This document shows positions 12,546 to 25,748 of a stretch of DNA of 64,000 nucleotides, in pieces; within the stretch, counting starts at the first letter, position 1; each line of letters opens with the position of its first letter. Made by a program: the position numbers and the translations under genes. A model generated the notes under the pieces. That model was given only the letters and a program-made list of their open reading frames with translations. It was not told the origin of the DNA and searched no databases. The DNA comes from Hirudinaria manillensis (taxonomy: Eukaryota; Annelida; Clitellata; Hirudinida; Hirudinidae), in the NCBI GenBank assembly GCA_034509925.1, contig CM067526.1, forward strand, positions 4,969,501-5,033,500, in the 5' to 3' direction.

Positions 12546-12825
12546 ATAATATAATATAATATAATATAATATAATATAATATAATATAATATAATATAAT
12601 ATAATATAATATAATATAATATAATATAATATAATATAATATAATATAATATAATATAATATAATATAATATAATATAATATAATATAATATAATATAAT
12701 ATAATATAATATAATATAATATAATATAATATAATATAATATAATATAATATAATATAATATAATATAATATAATATAATATAATATAATATAATATAAT
12801 ATAATATAATATAATATAATATAAT
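12546..12825. repeat. ATAAT pentanucleotide satellite (about 56 copies)
   Basis: Near-perfect tandem array with period 5, 280 bases long, in the spacer upstream of Snail. It opens long Tyr/Ile/Leu frames on the minus strand that are not genes. The same pentamer occurs in reverse-complement orientation at 49157-49311. Confidence 0.98.
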
Positions 12826-13072
12826 AATAGTATAATAACATTCTGGTGTGGATGAGGAGATTTCTCTCCGACGCTTCGAAGAAAACAAATTAATTAATTA
12901 ATTAATTATTCTGTTGAATATTCATTACCCCCGCTCCACACAGTTGGATCTTTGACTCAATATTTTCTAATTTTAACGTAAATATTTACTTAAAGAATTT
13001 AATTTTTAAATTCAGTAAACTGATCAACAGGTGCCAACAATACAATCACAATTCAATTACAGAATCAACGGC

Positions 13073-13119
13073 GGCGACGACGACGACGAGGGAGATGATG
13101 ATGATGATGATGATGATTA
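13073..13119. repeat. GAC/GAT acidic-codon microsatellite
   Basis: GAC and GAT triplets in tandem. One frame reads poly-Asp, but no exon around it is supported. Confidence 0.8.
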
Positions 13120-14430
13120 TGATTATGAAACAATTGAGAGAAGTTTATCATCACCGTGTCACAAACATTTGTTAATTGACTCCCAGCAGACGGCTTTTAA
13201 AATGGCCCGCCCCAATGACTTCACCCTGATGATGATGATGATGAGTATGATGATGACGGTGATGATTAAGAGTTTACTTGAGTTAATTTTTACTTTTAAT
13301 ATTTGAATTTTGGCAAAAAAAAACAAACAACGACGATGACGATGATGGTAACAATAACAATAATGATGATGACTATATCATGTTTGATTGTGACGAAAAT
13401 CTACAAAGGATTGGATATTTGAAAGAGATTTCTAATAGATGATCTTATGGTAATTGAAGCGTTAACAGATATGGAATGGCCTAAAGTCTAATCATTTAAA
13501 ACAGCGCTTATTTTTCTAACAACATAACATGATAAAGGTCATGCAATCTCATGCTTCTTAATGCTTAATAATCATTAACAAATATAAAGTTATTAACGTT
13601 AATCAAACTGGGTTAAAAATAAAGTGATCGGGTTGTTGCATCTGTTAATAAGAATGCTAACAGTGGACACCAAACACCATCAGCTGAGGTGTTGATTTCA
13701 TCATTACATCGTCTGTAATCATCGTAGTATCCCATGCACTTGATGGAGAAAGCAGTTAATAAATTAGAACAGGTTACCATGGAGATAGGCAAGCCATCGA
13801 GTGAAGGAAATGGATTCTAAAAGACATAAAAGTCAAAGGAAGTTGATACCAGTTCCCAGTCAGAGTCCGCTGTAACCACCGCCTGCTGACAATCTGTTTT
13901 TAACATCGCCATCGACACCAATGAAAAAAGAATTTAAATGCCTTTATTTGAATATTGGTTAATAATGTGGTCCAAATATCGTGGAATTGTTTTAGAACTT
14001 GCAAATTCTTTCAAAGTAGTTTGCGTCTGCCCCTACCGAACGCATGGAAAATAGTTCAATATGTTTTCTAGTATTTCAATATTATTGAATACATGATACG
14101 TATATTCCACGTGATATTCGGAAATTTATTCCAGTATTTATTTAAAATTTTATGAGATTATTTTAATCGATTAATGTTTTAAATTTATTATATTGGCGAC
14201 GATATGTTATTTTATTACGATATAAATGTTTATTTTGTTTTAGATTGCGTGATTCTAAACAAAATAAACACTATTGCGAAGATATCGTAACTATCTAACC
14301 AGTGGAACTGACGAAAACGCGTGTTGTTTACGGGATCTCCTTTTTTTGAAAAAGCGAAACATATTGTTACTCGGAATCGATATTTTCATTAAAATGCAAT
14401 ATTTAGCAATATTTGTGGATATGTTTTTAG

Positions 14431-17400
14431 GTCAGAACAGTTCTGATCAGTCCAATATTAAAATATTGCAAGCTCTACATTCACCGCAATTGGACCAGTT
14501 GCATAAAAAGTGAGTTTCGTACGTAAAATAATATTTGCACCAAATTATCTCGAATTAATGAATTATCATTCATGAGCGTCTGCAGAAACATTTGTAGTGG
14601 AGCAAATCCTTTTCAAATAGTTGGAATTTAAGGTCAAGTCATACATGCAAAGTGCTATTTGACTGAAGGCAGTCCCTTGATTCAAAAAGAACCAAATTTT
14701 TTAAGCTTGGTAACCAGTTGAGGCAGAATCAATCTTTAAATTGAATATTTTCACACACGTTACCCTTGGCTGATACTTGTTTAAATTATTCTTCATTTTC
14801 CAAATTTTGTTTCCAACTTTAAATTGTTCATTCCCTTCCAAACTTTAACCCCAACCCACCTTTGTGTTCTAGATAAGTCACTGACTAAAAAGTAGAATGA
14901 GCACTTAAGAAAATTATAGAAGCCTTAACACTTTGGCATTTTAATATTTTGACAAAATGTTAGTAAAAATAAATATCTGGGGGTTTATTTGTTACCCATA
15001 CAGGCAATCGTTTCTGCAACCACTCTACATTATTTTACATGCCATCACACTTTAAAATTCCACTAATCAAAGTATTAAGTTATCTTGTTATGCATTCCAA
15101 CTAATCATATACAGAGACTATAAATAGTAGTTAGAAACTGAATAAATAAAGGCAAATAAATAAATAAAAAGAATATGAATAGTGCCTGTTTGCAACAGTT
15201 TCAGCCAATTTGTAATAACTGGCGAATTCATTGACGAATACAATAAAAATGCCCAAGGAATAGAAAAGTCAAAGTTTGACTTCCTGATGCTCAATCTGAT
15301 CACCTTAATAAAGGTAAAATGTTTAAATTGTTTAAATACTGTAACTTTCTATGAGATTATAAACTATTTAGGGAAATGGGACATAGGGGAACGATATAAA
15401 AGGCCAATCCTGTCTAACTGTCTGGCGTAACTGTCTTCGTCTGTAATCAAGCGATATAAGATAGATTTTTAATTTTATTTTTTTAAATAAATTTAATCTT
15501 TACCTGCCAGAAATATGTTCCCTTAGAAGACACTATGAACGAACTTAAACGAAATTCTTTGATTTGGTCAAATTTGTGCGGAATACTTTTGTGCAAGGGC
15601 AACCTTCAACTGGGTATGGATAAATAAATAAATAAATAAATGAATAAATAAATAAGTAATTGTTCTTTTAGTAACATTAAAGCTCATTATTTGACCACTA
15701 AATATATTCTTGATAAACAATGTTTACAAAAATTATAATTTTATTTGCAAACAGTTTCATTCGATAAAATGATTATAGATAAATGCACGTTACTAATTAT
15801 TTATATAATAATAATTATTATTATTATATAATAATAATAATTATTATTATATAATAATAATAAAATAATAATAATAATAATAAAATAATAATATAATAAT
15901 AATAATATAATAATTATTATTATTATAAGTGAGTTATTAATATTATTATTCATTTGTTACTATATTTTTTAGTTGCACTGGAAACTCTGACTTCCTCGAT
16001 GTGTAGTTCAGATTTCCATGCAACCCACGTTCCTTCCCTGCTCTATGCAGCGTCGACTGTTCTTTACATCATTCAGACTCAAGTTCTCATGGATACGAAA
16101 ATAACAAAATTCGAAATCGGTCTTTATTATCTCGGATATTTGATCTCCAAGAGACTCCTTCTGCATCTTTACTTGGGGGAAGTGAAGCAGAACGAAGCCG
16201 AAGCCAGACTTACTATGTACCTGAGAAGTTCGTATTGATGGTGTTGTTTTATTAAATGCAGATGTTTAATAAATAATAATAATAATAATAATAATAATGA
16301 ACGATGTTAGGTCCTTTGTATATTAGGATGTGTTTCTCATCCTTATACCTTTCTTTTTTAAATGTGCAAACTACCTTAACGGAAATTTCAATTAAAACGT
16401 CATCGTTGACGAGGTGACTTCAGAAGTCGTCATGTTTTTTTTTTTACGTTTGGCTTTTCAGATTTCAATTCTGCCCAGGTTTTTTACAAAAATTTAGCCA
16501 GTCTCGAGTGGTATCACGGGTACATTTGTGCAGTTTGCAATCACCTCATCAAGTATGTCCCTGAAAGCGTTAGAACTTTATTGATTTCATGTTTTCCCAA
16601 TAAAATCACCAACTATAAAAATAATTAAACGATAATGTTAAAAAAAAAGATAGTTCCAATGCATCTTTTACAATTTGGTTTGCAGTCTTTCATAAAACTC
16701 AATCCACCATCTCATATGTCCATTGGCTTGGCTTTGAATCGCCTGAGTGGTGGTAGTAAGAGACGTAGCAGCGGCACTGACATCTTCTCTGGATGCGTGT
16801 GGTTGGCCCTCCAGACATGGCAAGATTGCCGGGGTGCATCTTTGTCGTCTTCTGAAAGCATCATTGAGCAATCGCTAAAACTCTGTCAGAGCTTGAAGCA
16901 CGACATATGGTAATATTTGCTAATCAGTGGTATTTATCAATAGTTATATATGTAATAATACTTGTATTAATTCACTATTACTTACTTATTGATTGCCTAC
17001 CCTTTGGGAAATGTTTTTTGCCGAGTCTGGTGTTCCAATCCAATTCCTCTTCCTGTACGTTTCACGTCACTCACGTTTTCATTTCATAACGTTTCGTTAC
17101 CATTAAATAATATCTTTACTATGTAATTCGTCTTAAATACTTCTGTTATTGTAATTAATTTTCATTTTAAACAGTTTAAAAACAGCTAATTGAAATTGTT
17201 CATTGATAAATGATGTTTGTCAAATGATTTATAAACGATCGGCTAAGGATCGACCAGACTTTGGCGCTGGACATTATCGGAGATGCAGCCAAGGACAACG
17301 TATACGCTCTTCTCATGCTCCAACTGTTGGCCTGTGGAACTGAGGATATGAAAGGTGCTTATTCATTTAACTTTGTTTCTTAATTATTAAATTGTTATTT

Positions 17401-19364
17401 ATTAATTATTTTATTGCACTTATTTAGTTTTATTAAAACTCTCAAAATTTGGTTTATTAAGAATGTTCGAATCAGAATCAAGTCGTCGTAACTTGTTTTG
17501 GTAACTTTCTATGCCAGCCCGTAGATACTCTTCCAAGCAATCCCCCCAAAAGATTCTTGGTCTGTTAAATGCGATCCCTTCTTCATTCCAGGAATGATGT
17601 CGTGGACGCAAAAAGTGGCTCTGAAATACGTGCAGATCATTTATGAAATATGCAGGGATGCTACGAAAAGTCATATCCGCAAACAGGCCATGATCGGGGA
17701 TCGACCTGTTTCCCGTCATCCGCTCGATGTTGATGGTAAACACGGAGACGAAAAAGGCAAGATTTCTAAGAGATGTTCCAGTCTCACAGACCTTCTTCAG
17801 CTCAGATTCGGAAAATCTAGTACTGGAAAAACTGACTTTATTTTCTCAGTTATGATTGTGGCTTTTATTCCTCTTAAATCTTAATCTTCATTTTTTAAAG
17901 CAAGCGACGAAAGAATTGAACTCGCTTGGAAGATAAGACAGCACGCGTATATCTCCATCTTCCATCTCTTTAACGGAAAGGGCGATGGAACGACCAGTTA
18001 CGAATACATGAGGACCTTGTGTTGGTCGCTCATCATCAAAATGAGAAACTACGAAGACGACGAGAAAGTCCTGATTGCTCCAGGCATTGCGGATGCAAGA
18101 GCCATTATTTCTATTAGTTCATTCACATCAATAATTTATTCTAAGATTAACGAAAACGAGTGCATTGCAGATGTCCTCGCTGCAAAGCATTTATTGGAAG
18201 GATTCGCTGAACGGTAACAACACCGTCGACATCGACAAAGATGAAGAGCGTCTCGAATCGAAAATGGCCTCCATTCTCGTTTATAAATACCTGCCCTCCA
18301 TAACGGCCATCCATAAACACGACCATCACTATAGAAAGTCGACCATCAAGTCGAGATTAAGCATGAACCTTCAGAAGAGAAAGTCCATGAGACGAAGAGG
18401 CACCTCGAAGTCGATCAGGTCCGTTAGGTACAGAATGAGTATCAAATCGAAAGTAGAAAGTGACAAAATGATGGACGATAGGGCTACATCGTTCCAGCTC
18501 ACCAAGATTGAGGAACATCTTCCCCTGGCCAGGTGAGTTCAAGTTAAATAAAAACGAATAAATAAATAAATAAATAAATAAATAAGAATTTCAGAACAAC
18601 AAGTTGTCAATAAGCAGAGTGTTAACGCAATAAGTATTATTATATAATTAATACATAATATTTAATAATTAAAATGATTTTATTAGCATTTATTAACTTG
18701 CTTATTACAGAAACGAGATCCTCATGTACACCAGCACACGTGACACAACAAGTAGACTTCTGGTTGAGATCGCCGACATCGTTATGAAGGACGTGAATCA
18801 AAAAGTAAATGCTTCGATAATAATAGTAACAATAATAATAATAATAATAATAATAATCTTAATAATCATCATAATAATAATAATAATAACAATAATAACA
18901 ATAATAAAGATGGTATTTTAGTAACTTTAATACGTAAAGCACTTTGATAAGTTATCAGCTGGATAGAAAATAAAGATGATATTTCATTGCAATTGCAGTT
19001 TGAAGGTTTGCAAATAAACTATATTTATATGTTATTATCAGTTATTATCAATTATATATAAATATCTTTATATTACATTACATTTACATTTCATTATCAG
19101 AATTGATAGAAGCTTCTTTTTTAATGTATGCACTTTATATTCAGTTTCATTCAGAACGATTTGTCTTCGTACAGTTTCACGAAGTCCTTAATTTTAACAT
19201 TGTATATAATTAATTTAATTAAATAATTATGAATTGACAATGTAATTAATTAATTAATTTATTTATTTATTTATTTATTTATTATATTTCAGTGGTCCTT
19301 GGAAATTAAGCGAGAACTTTTAAAAGAAGCCGTTTCTAAGGGGAGTTTGAAATATGGACTTTGA
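14431..19364 (+). CDS. Conserved helical protein, TMEM232-like candidate
   Basis: Twelve phase-compatible coding exons: 14431-14509, 15199-15313, 15511-15613, 15973-16227, 16462-16568 (or 16556), 16686-16909, 17248-17354, 17592-17819, 17901-18067, 18171-18532, 18711-18804 and 19293-19364 (TGA). They give about 636 residues with the start missing; the first listed exon begins at an acceptor, and upstream coding is unresolved. The product looks mainly alpha-helical, with hydrophobic helices around VPSLLYAASTVLYIIQTQVL and YLGYLISKRLLLHLYLGE. A highly basic insert follows (RKSMRRRGTSKSIRSVRYR), and the C-terminus is WSLEIKRELLKEA. I see no catalytic motif. Length and the idea of a multi-helix protein would suit TMEM232, a sperm/cilium protein, but I cannot confirm that from memory, so no symbol is given. 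The donor of the fifth exon is ambiguous between two phase-equal sites. Confidence 0.7.
15800..15926. repeat. TAA/TTA trinucleotide tract with inverted blocks
   Basis: Alternating blocks of ATT and AAT repeats that can pair with each other, lying in the intron before the exon at 15973. Confidence 0.85.
18816..18907. repeat. AAT-type microsatellite in an intron
   Basis: Imperfect ATA/AAT repeats directly after the donor at 18805, in the last-but-one gap of the 14431-19364 gene. Confidence 0.85.
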
Positions 19365-20943
19365 TCAATTCGACGCCAACATTCGACCTGCTTTTTTGTT
19401 GCTCTCGTGCTTTATGTTTTGTTTTAAAAACATCTTTAAAAAGCTCTTTTAAAGAATTTTATTATTTATTAAATTGAAATCCTTCTTGAAGATTTATAAA
19501 TGGCTATTTACACTATTGATTGCAAGCTATTGATGTGTTACAGCGTTGTCCAATCTTTTAAATACATACAAACAAATCTTGTTAGGGTATACCATCTGTG
19601 GAGAAGTCGAGGGGAACATGTCTCAGAACCGGATGGAAAAAATGAACCAAAAAAATTTCGTTGTGAGGTTATGGGGCAGAGGGCAGCAACCTTTTTGATG
19701 ACCTCCTGTGGAAGTTGTACTTTTAAATCATTTAACCTGCTAATTACCATTTAGGCAATTGATTGGTGACTTAATCAGTAAGCAATCAAACTTCTACACT
19801 AATTCTGTGATATTCAAATAAATCCAGATCAAGAAAGCAGGTCAAGTATGGCGTACATCCTTAGCTGTTCTGGTTTGAAATGCAGAATTTTTTAATTGTT
19901 TGATGATGTTTTGGTCGTCTTCCGATGCATTCCAAAGGAAATCAAGAGAGCTCCACGTTTGACACGCGTGCCTTCGGTTGGCTATCCCTAGTGTAGGAGA
20001 CCATCCACATCAGAAACAATAACATGTACAGTGGTAGGAAAAACGTTATGGCCTATTTCTATTTACATAACTTCCTTATAAATAAACATGTCTTGCTGAA
20101 ACTTACATCCATTATGTAACTTATACTTTATGGACGAAGGTAGGAAGGGAATTGTCCTTGATCAATTCCAGCCTTCAGTCAATACGTTCCACGAATATTA
20201 GTCTCATTTCTTTTATTAATTTAGCAAAAAATAATGGGATTGTGCACGTAAAGGAACTATTTAATTCTATTTCGATGTTCAAGTTGGCACGAAAGTTCAA
20301 GTGGAGAGATGTGAAGAAAATGAGAGGAGAAGAGCCTTATTTAAACAGACCTTTGGAGATGCTACTCAGCATTTTGACGGCTTAACATCTTATTTCGCTG
20401 AGGAAACTGAAAAAAAAAGAAAACAAATTTAAAATGAAAGGGTATCACGTGTTCTTGATTTTCATTCTCTATTGGTCGTCTTCGTACTTACGAGAGGTTT
20501 TCATTGAGATTCGCTTTACAAATTGAAATAATTTCGTATAATTTTCATTCAAATATTACATTAAAACTCTGTTTAATACAATGGCTTTTATCGTATTATA
20601 GTAGTTAACTGATATGATAAAAAATTAATTAGCAAGAAATTGGTTTACTAAGTGAGGTTTTCTTATCCTTAAACATATCCGGATGTTATGGCGTCTTTAA
20701 AGTTGAGAGGAAAATTGGTTTTATTTTCTCCTAAACAGACGTTTGAACCTAAGCATTGAGCCTGTAAGTGGTACACGATAATTTGCAGAAGTCCTCCCCA
20801 AGTGCTCCATTTTCTTATCAGACGTGAAAACAAATGATGAGGAATTTAAATGAATGAATGAATGAATAAATAAATAAATCGATTAATTAACTAAATATTC
20901 TTATTAAAACGATAAAGTGAAAACAAGTTAACGATTCCTACAG
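19365..20943. other. Spacer or unresolved 5' part of the next gene
   Basis: No exon I can defend. A 78-residue open stretch at about 20152-20385 lacks a good start and ends without a donor. The region must either separate two genes or hold the upstream exons of the gene ending at 21247. Confidence 0.45.
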
Positions 20944-21247
20944 GTAGAGAGAAGGGCCACGTGGTTGGATACGAGAAGTTACAACGATGACAGACCAAAG
21001 CATCGCGTTCCCTTCCACAACGTGCTGGGGGTATTTTTACAGTATTTTTTAATGACATTTAATAATTTTAATGACAGTTTTTGTACGTAAATATAGGCAA
21101 ATGTTACTTAATATTTATGCGCAGACTGACGAAGAAGATGCGAGGTTGGGGAAAGTTTTGAAGAGCAAGGAGTACCAATCGTTGTGCAGCAAGAACTCTG
21201 ATTTCGCTAACTTATTTTGCAGCAAACCAATAAAGAAAGATTATTGA
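20944..21247 (+). CDS. Last two exons of an unidentified small protein
   Basis: I do not recognise this gene. Exon 20944-21030 is bounded by an acceptor CTACAG and a GTATTT donor and encodes 29 residues (starts VERRATWLDTRSYNDDRPK, ends VPFHNVLG). Exon 21125-21247 follows in phase 0 and ends in TGA, encoding 40 residues rich in Lys, Asp and Ser with three Cys (ends KPIKKDY). A poly(A) signal AATAAA lies at 21310-21315. The pieces join without phase error and have coding-like composition, unlike the flanking AT-rich DNA. The start is not found. It could also be an alternative 3' end of the upstream gene, but that gene has its own stop at 19364. Confidence 0.5.
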
Positions 21248-22503
21248 ATGTTTTCAAGTCCACTAACTCAACAATACATGTCGATTAATTCTTTCAAGCA
21301 AAGGTTTCAAATAAAAATAAATCTTTATTTATAAACAATTTTAATCTTTTATAGGCTGAGGGCGGGTTATTATTATTATTATTATTATTGGAGAATTGTT
21401 ATTGTTGATGTAATAATATAATATTATATTATTTTGCTTAATAAATGTGTGTTATTTTAAATATTTGTTCCACTTAAAATTATATATAAAACGATGTTCG
21501 TTTGGGCCTCTAATGGATGATTAAACGCTACATAATGAGTTTGAATCCCTTGGGATGATCATAACTTTCAATTTGTTTCACTTTCTCAAGATAGAAGAGA
21601 ATAATTGAACATGAGTTACGACCATTCACTGCTCCAACTTAATTTCTATTCACGTTCATTTAGATTTATGCTAATTAGTTTAGATTTTGTTTATGCCAGT
21701 TAAATTTAATAAAGTTAACGCTTCTAAAGTTTCTTTTAGGTCTTCGAATGTTTAACCAGTCTTTCCTTAAAACTTAATAAGATGCCACAAAGAACATCTT
21801 TAAAGGATTTTTTAAAAGTAATATAACAAAATATTACAAAAGTAAAAAAAATAGGCGGTAAATTCCACATTAGAACCATTTCATCAATTATTAAAAATTG
21901 TTCTTTGATCGGAGAGCATGCGTTTCACTCGTAATCGTGCGTGGCACTGCGTTCAAAACCGGGGCGTGACTCAAAGGAGACCGGTTCACTTTTTAAAGCC
22001 TTGAGTCAAAAATGAACAACAACGAATGAATAATAACAGCAACAATAGTTAATTTACAAGGCGCCATAAACATGACGTCATTGGCGCCTGAATATTGGTA
22101 CCTTATTAATTGGAGGATAAGATTAATAAAATTCATAAAATTAATTTCCAAAAACAAATACAAACAAATAAATAAACATTTTGTGACGTTAACGCTTTAA
22201 AAAGATTATCGTATATTTCTATTCAATACCAATCCTTTTGAACGGCATTAATTATATAATCAATGCTTCATTGTTGTTATTGTTGCTATTGTTGTGTATC
22301 TGCAAGCCTACATTTGGCCCGGCAGCTTAAAATTAGTCAGGAGGTGTCGTTAAAAACGACAGGCAACTTTTAAACGCTCATTTTTCGAGCAGGAGTGAAA
22401 CGTTGTTCTTTGGTCCTAAAAGTGTTGTAGGATAGAACTTGGGATTTCTCAGTCCTGTAATTCTGTGTTTATCTTGCGAAATTTATTTTGGCTCGAGAAT
22501 AAG
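21248..22503. other. Spacer upstream of the HSD17B14-type gene
   Basis: AT-rich DNA with a short ATT repeat (about 21368-21390) and no supported coding exon. An acceptor-like ...TTTCTCAG ends at 22452, about 50 bases before the next start codon. Confidence 0.5.
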
Positions 22504-24761
22504 ATGTTGGAGAACGTTCAGAAGTTGAGATATAAGGACAAGGTTGTCATCGTCACTGGTGGCACCAGCGGAATAGGCGAAGGAATTGCTCTCAAATTTA
22601 GTGAGTTTAGAACCTTTTGCGACCTTGACTTCGAACGGACTGCTTTCAGATATTTTTGAACGCTCGACACATTCAATATTTGGATAAAATATTTCACTTT
22701 CAGTCCAAGAGGGAGCAAACGTAGTGGCCTGTTCTAACGATGGTTTGTTTTCAATTCAACGTGCTTTCACCGAACCATGTGTCTGAGAAGATTGTTTTGA
22801 ATTTCAGAGGAAAAGGGAATGGCCATGGAGAAAAACTTGGAATCACAGGGACCAGGAACTTTTACTTTTGTATTTTGCGATCTCAACGTAGAGGAACACA
22901 TCAAGGTAAATACCAACTTATAAAAATTGGCTCATTTTATTGCCACGATGTTTAAAACACTGCTTAACTGGAAGTCAGATTGATATTGATTAGGCAAATG
23001 TCAACTCTTAAAACATTTAAGAAATCGTCGTTAACGAGCTGGGAGAGAAAGTCTTGGGAACCTATGTTTCATTCAAACTAAAAAATAATTGTGCACTTTT
23101 AAACGTTCACCTTCGCAGACGATAATCTAATTGAAGTTTAATTTGCTGTCCATTTGGTGCTTATTTGTGCCCATTTTGGGCCCTTTTCGAATGGGACCTT
23201 TTTTTGGGGAGGACCTCTGAGACCTTGTTCTTCCTTTTGCTTAGATTTATGATGACTTTGAACGGTTTTTTGAACATTTAAAAGCGAGCAAAAAATATAG
23301 ATGTTCTGAAATATTCTCAACAAAGTTGTATAACCTAATCCTATCAATTACAAAGATATAAATCCTTAAGACTCGTTCATCTTACGGTTATAAAGTTCTT
23401 TCAAACTATTATTTTGTACTACAACCGCGCTTTGTTAAACGTTCGTTGCATAATCTCACACTTGGTATAATTTGGGAGGGTATTTGAGAGTCTGCATGAT
23501 TATCAAATATAATCGGGATTCTCATTATACTTTCAGAATTTGATCAACGAAACGCTGAAAATGTTTGGCAAAATCGATTGCCTCATTAACAATGCCGGTG
23601 TCCGTGAGTCCCGACATCTTCTTTTAGTTCAAATTAGATTTAAATAAAATAATAAATCTTACCATAATGATTGCTATCACATGTTATCATCTATTATGCC
23701 TATAATTACAGATCCTCCCCACAAATCAATCGATCATTTCTCTTCCGAGGAATTCCGAGAACTCTTCGGCATCAACGTCATGGCGTATTTTCTGGCCTCA
23801 AAAGCGAGTTTTTTTTGTTTTGACTTGAGAAGACATTTTTCTGAAAATTTTTAAAATTAAGGAAAGAATTTCAAAATATTAATTAAAAATCCTGTTGATG
23901 ACGTAAAACTCTGCGTTTCAACAGTACTCCCTGCCACACCTGAGGAAAACAAGTGGAAACATCATCAACATCTCCAGTCTGGTTAACTGGATCGGACAGG
24001 CAGAGGCGGTCACGTATTGCGCCACAAAAGTAAGATAAATTAATTAGACATTCTCCGTGGCCGAATTAATCGATATAGAATTTCTAGGGTGCCATCACCG
24101 CCATGACCAAATCTTTGGCAATCGACGAAGCCGCCCATCAAGTCAGGGTGAATTCGTGAGTTTTTCTTCCTCTTCAACGACATAATCAATCAACCGATAG
24201 ATTGATGCCCTTATAAAGCACTGTTTTGTCATCGGAAACCCGCCTTACGACTTTCATATACTTTAGAAAGCTCAAAACAAAAAAAATGTACAGAATGTGC
24301 TTACAATGGTTATGAACTTGAGGCTAACAAGTAAATTTTACTTGCGAATTATTCAGTTTGTTCAATAACTGAATATTTGGATTGTAGCATCTCACCTGGT
24401 AATATCTTCACACCAATGTGGGAATCTGTAGCAATGAGATGTGGTGATTTTGAGAAGATTATAGAAGCTGGTAGAAATGCACAGGTAAAAGAATATTTGA
24501 ATACCTGAATGGATGTGTTTTGCCACTAGTTTCTGTTATCAAATCTACTTCCTTTGAATTATTAAATTTATTATAAGCCTCAATTATTGAAAATTATATT
24601 TCTGATACTTTCAGCTCCTGGGCAAGTTTGGTACTCCTGAGAACTGTGCAGATCTGTGCTTATTCTTAGCAGCTGAGGGCTCGTTTATGACTGGTGTCGA
24701 CGTTCCGTTGTCTGGAGGAGCAGAACTCAACTACGGTCACAAAAACAGAACAAAAGTCTGA
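22504..24761 (+). CDS. HSD17B14: 17-beta-hydroxysteroid dehydrogenase 14-type SDR
   Basis: Classical short-chain dehydrogenase/reductase that uses NAD+ to oxidise hydroxysteroids or sugars in the cytosol. Nine exons: 22504-22600, 22704-22742, 22808-22905, 23537-23603, 23712-23803, 23925-24029, 24088-24155, 24388-24484 and 24615-24761. They total 269 residues, matching the family's about 270. Motifs in order: the cofactor-binding glycine motif TGGTSGIG (about residues 19-26), the structural NNAG, then NIINISS with the catalytic Ser, YCATK with the catalytic Tyr and Lys, and SPGNI. The C-terminal GGAELNYG is typical of HSD17B14. The start is the ATG at 22504 (MLENVQKL), which fits the family N-terminus; an upstream in-frame ATG at 22465 would add 13 residues. 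The fifth exon ends at a GC donor rather than GT. A poly(A) signal AATAAA lies at 24815-24820. Confidence 0.92.
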
Positions 24762-25748
24762 ACACTCCATGTCACGAATCCCGTGAAATAGGACAAGATA
24801 TAATAGTCATAGCAAATAAAATGTATTTAATATTCATTTGCGAAGATGAATTTCTTTTAGAGTTCATCGAGACAAAATTTAAAGTCAAGTAATTACCATC
24901 TTTAGCCGTCACTTTATTGACATTGCTTGTTTTCCGTTACAATTGGTGATTTCCGAACAGAGTGGGGTCTTAATACACGGATCCGTCAACCTATAGAACT
25001 GCTGCACCATTTTCATACCCCTAGCATTTTGGCGACTTCGAAATTTTTGAAGCAAAGGCTTCATCTCCCGATAAAAGTTTATAAGCTACTATATGAGTTC
25101 CTACACGTCTCTTCTACAGTATTGTCAGCAAGACATTTCTTTGATTTATCATCATAATTTAAAGAAAATATGAGGAGTTCAACAAAATTAAAAGCCAGAG
25201 TTTTCCAACTTCTGCTTTAATATGATTCAATTTCGTGGTACTCAATAAACTATCAATTTGTCAATAAGTATACTAAAATTTCATACAAGCAAAAACATAA
25301 CACAGACTTTCAGTGAAACCCAGATCTGTGCTTTCATCTCTTCACTTTTTCATAACTTTTCAATCAGTTTATTACCCCACCCTCCTCCGCCCTTCAAAAA
25401 ATGAGGTTATTCTTCAAGAGGCCACGATCAAGGAGGAGAGGTGTGGCCATGGAGAAAAAAAAACCTTCGAAGACGGGCACTGAGTAAATAAAAACCAATG
25501 GTCTAACTATAATCGTTTAACATAATACTTATATATTTATATAATGAATTGGAAGGTAAAGTATAGTTTTAATATAATTTATTTTAATACAATTTAATAT
25601 TTCTGTTCCAAATAATATGCTTAAATGCACCAAATGTTGAAAGTTTAATACTAACACCTGTAATGATAAAAAAATTGCATTAGAGGTGGTGCAAATTAAA
25701 TATTCTCTTGTTTATCCCTATTAATACTCAGATTGAAGTTCACGCGGG
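24762..25748. other. Spacer between HSD17B14 and NARS2
   Basis: Contains the HSD17B14 3' UTR with AATAAA at 24815, then AT-rich DNA. Short open frames (for example 24927-25157) have no domain. A good acceptor-like sequence ends at 25731, 17 bases before the NARS2 start. Confidence 0.5.
24815..24820 (+). terminator. Poly(A) signal of HSD17B14-type gene
   Basis: AATAAA 54 bases after the stop codon. Confidence 0.75.

Larger units (their letters stand above)
10718..14430. other. Gene-poor spacer rich in microsatellites
   Basis: No supported coding exons. On the minus strand upstream of the first proposed Snail exon there is an A/T-rich TATA-like stretch (about 10736-10751) and a CCAAT box (about 10816-10823). 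Short degenerate GGAC/GGAT tracts occur at about 11523-11630. Other simple repeats are TCG (12341-12367), ATAAT (12546-12825), GAC/GAT (about 13073-13119) and GATGAT (about 13228-13262). Confidence 0.6.

Noticed and set aside
12493..12888. 131-codon Tyr/Ile/Leu frame on the minus strand
   Set aside because: Direct translation of the ATAAT satellite.
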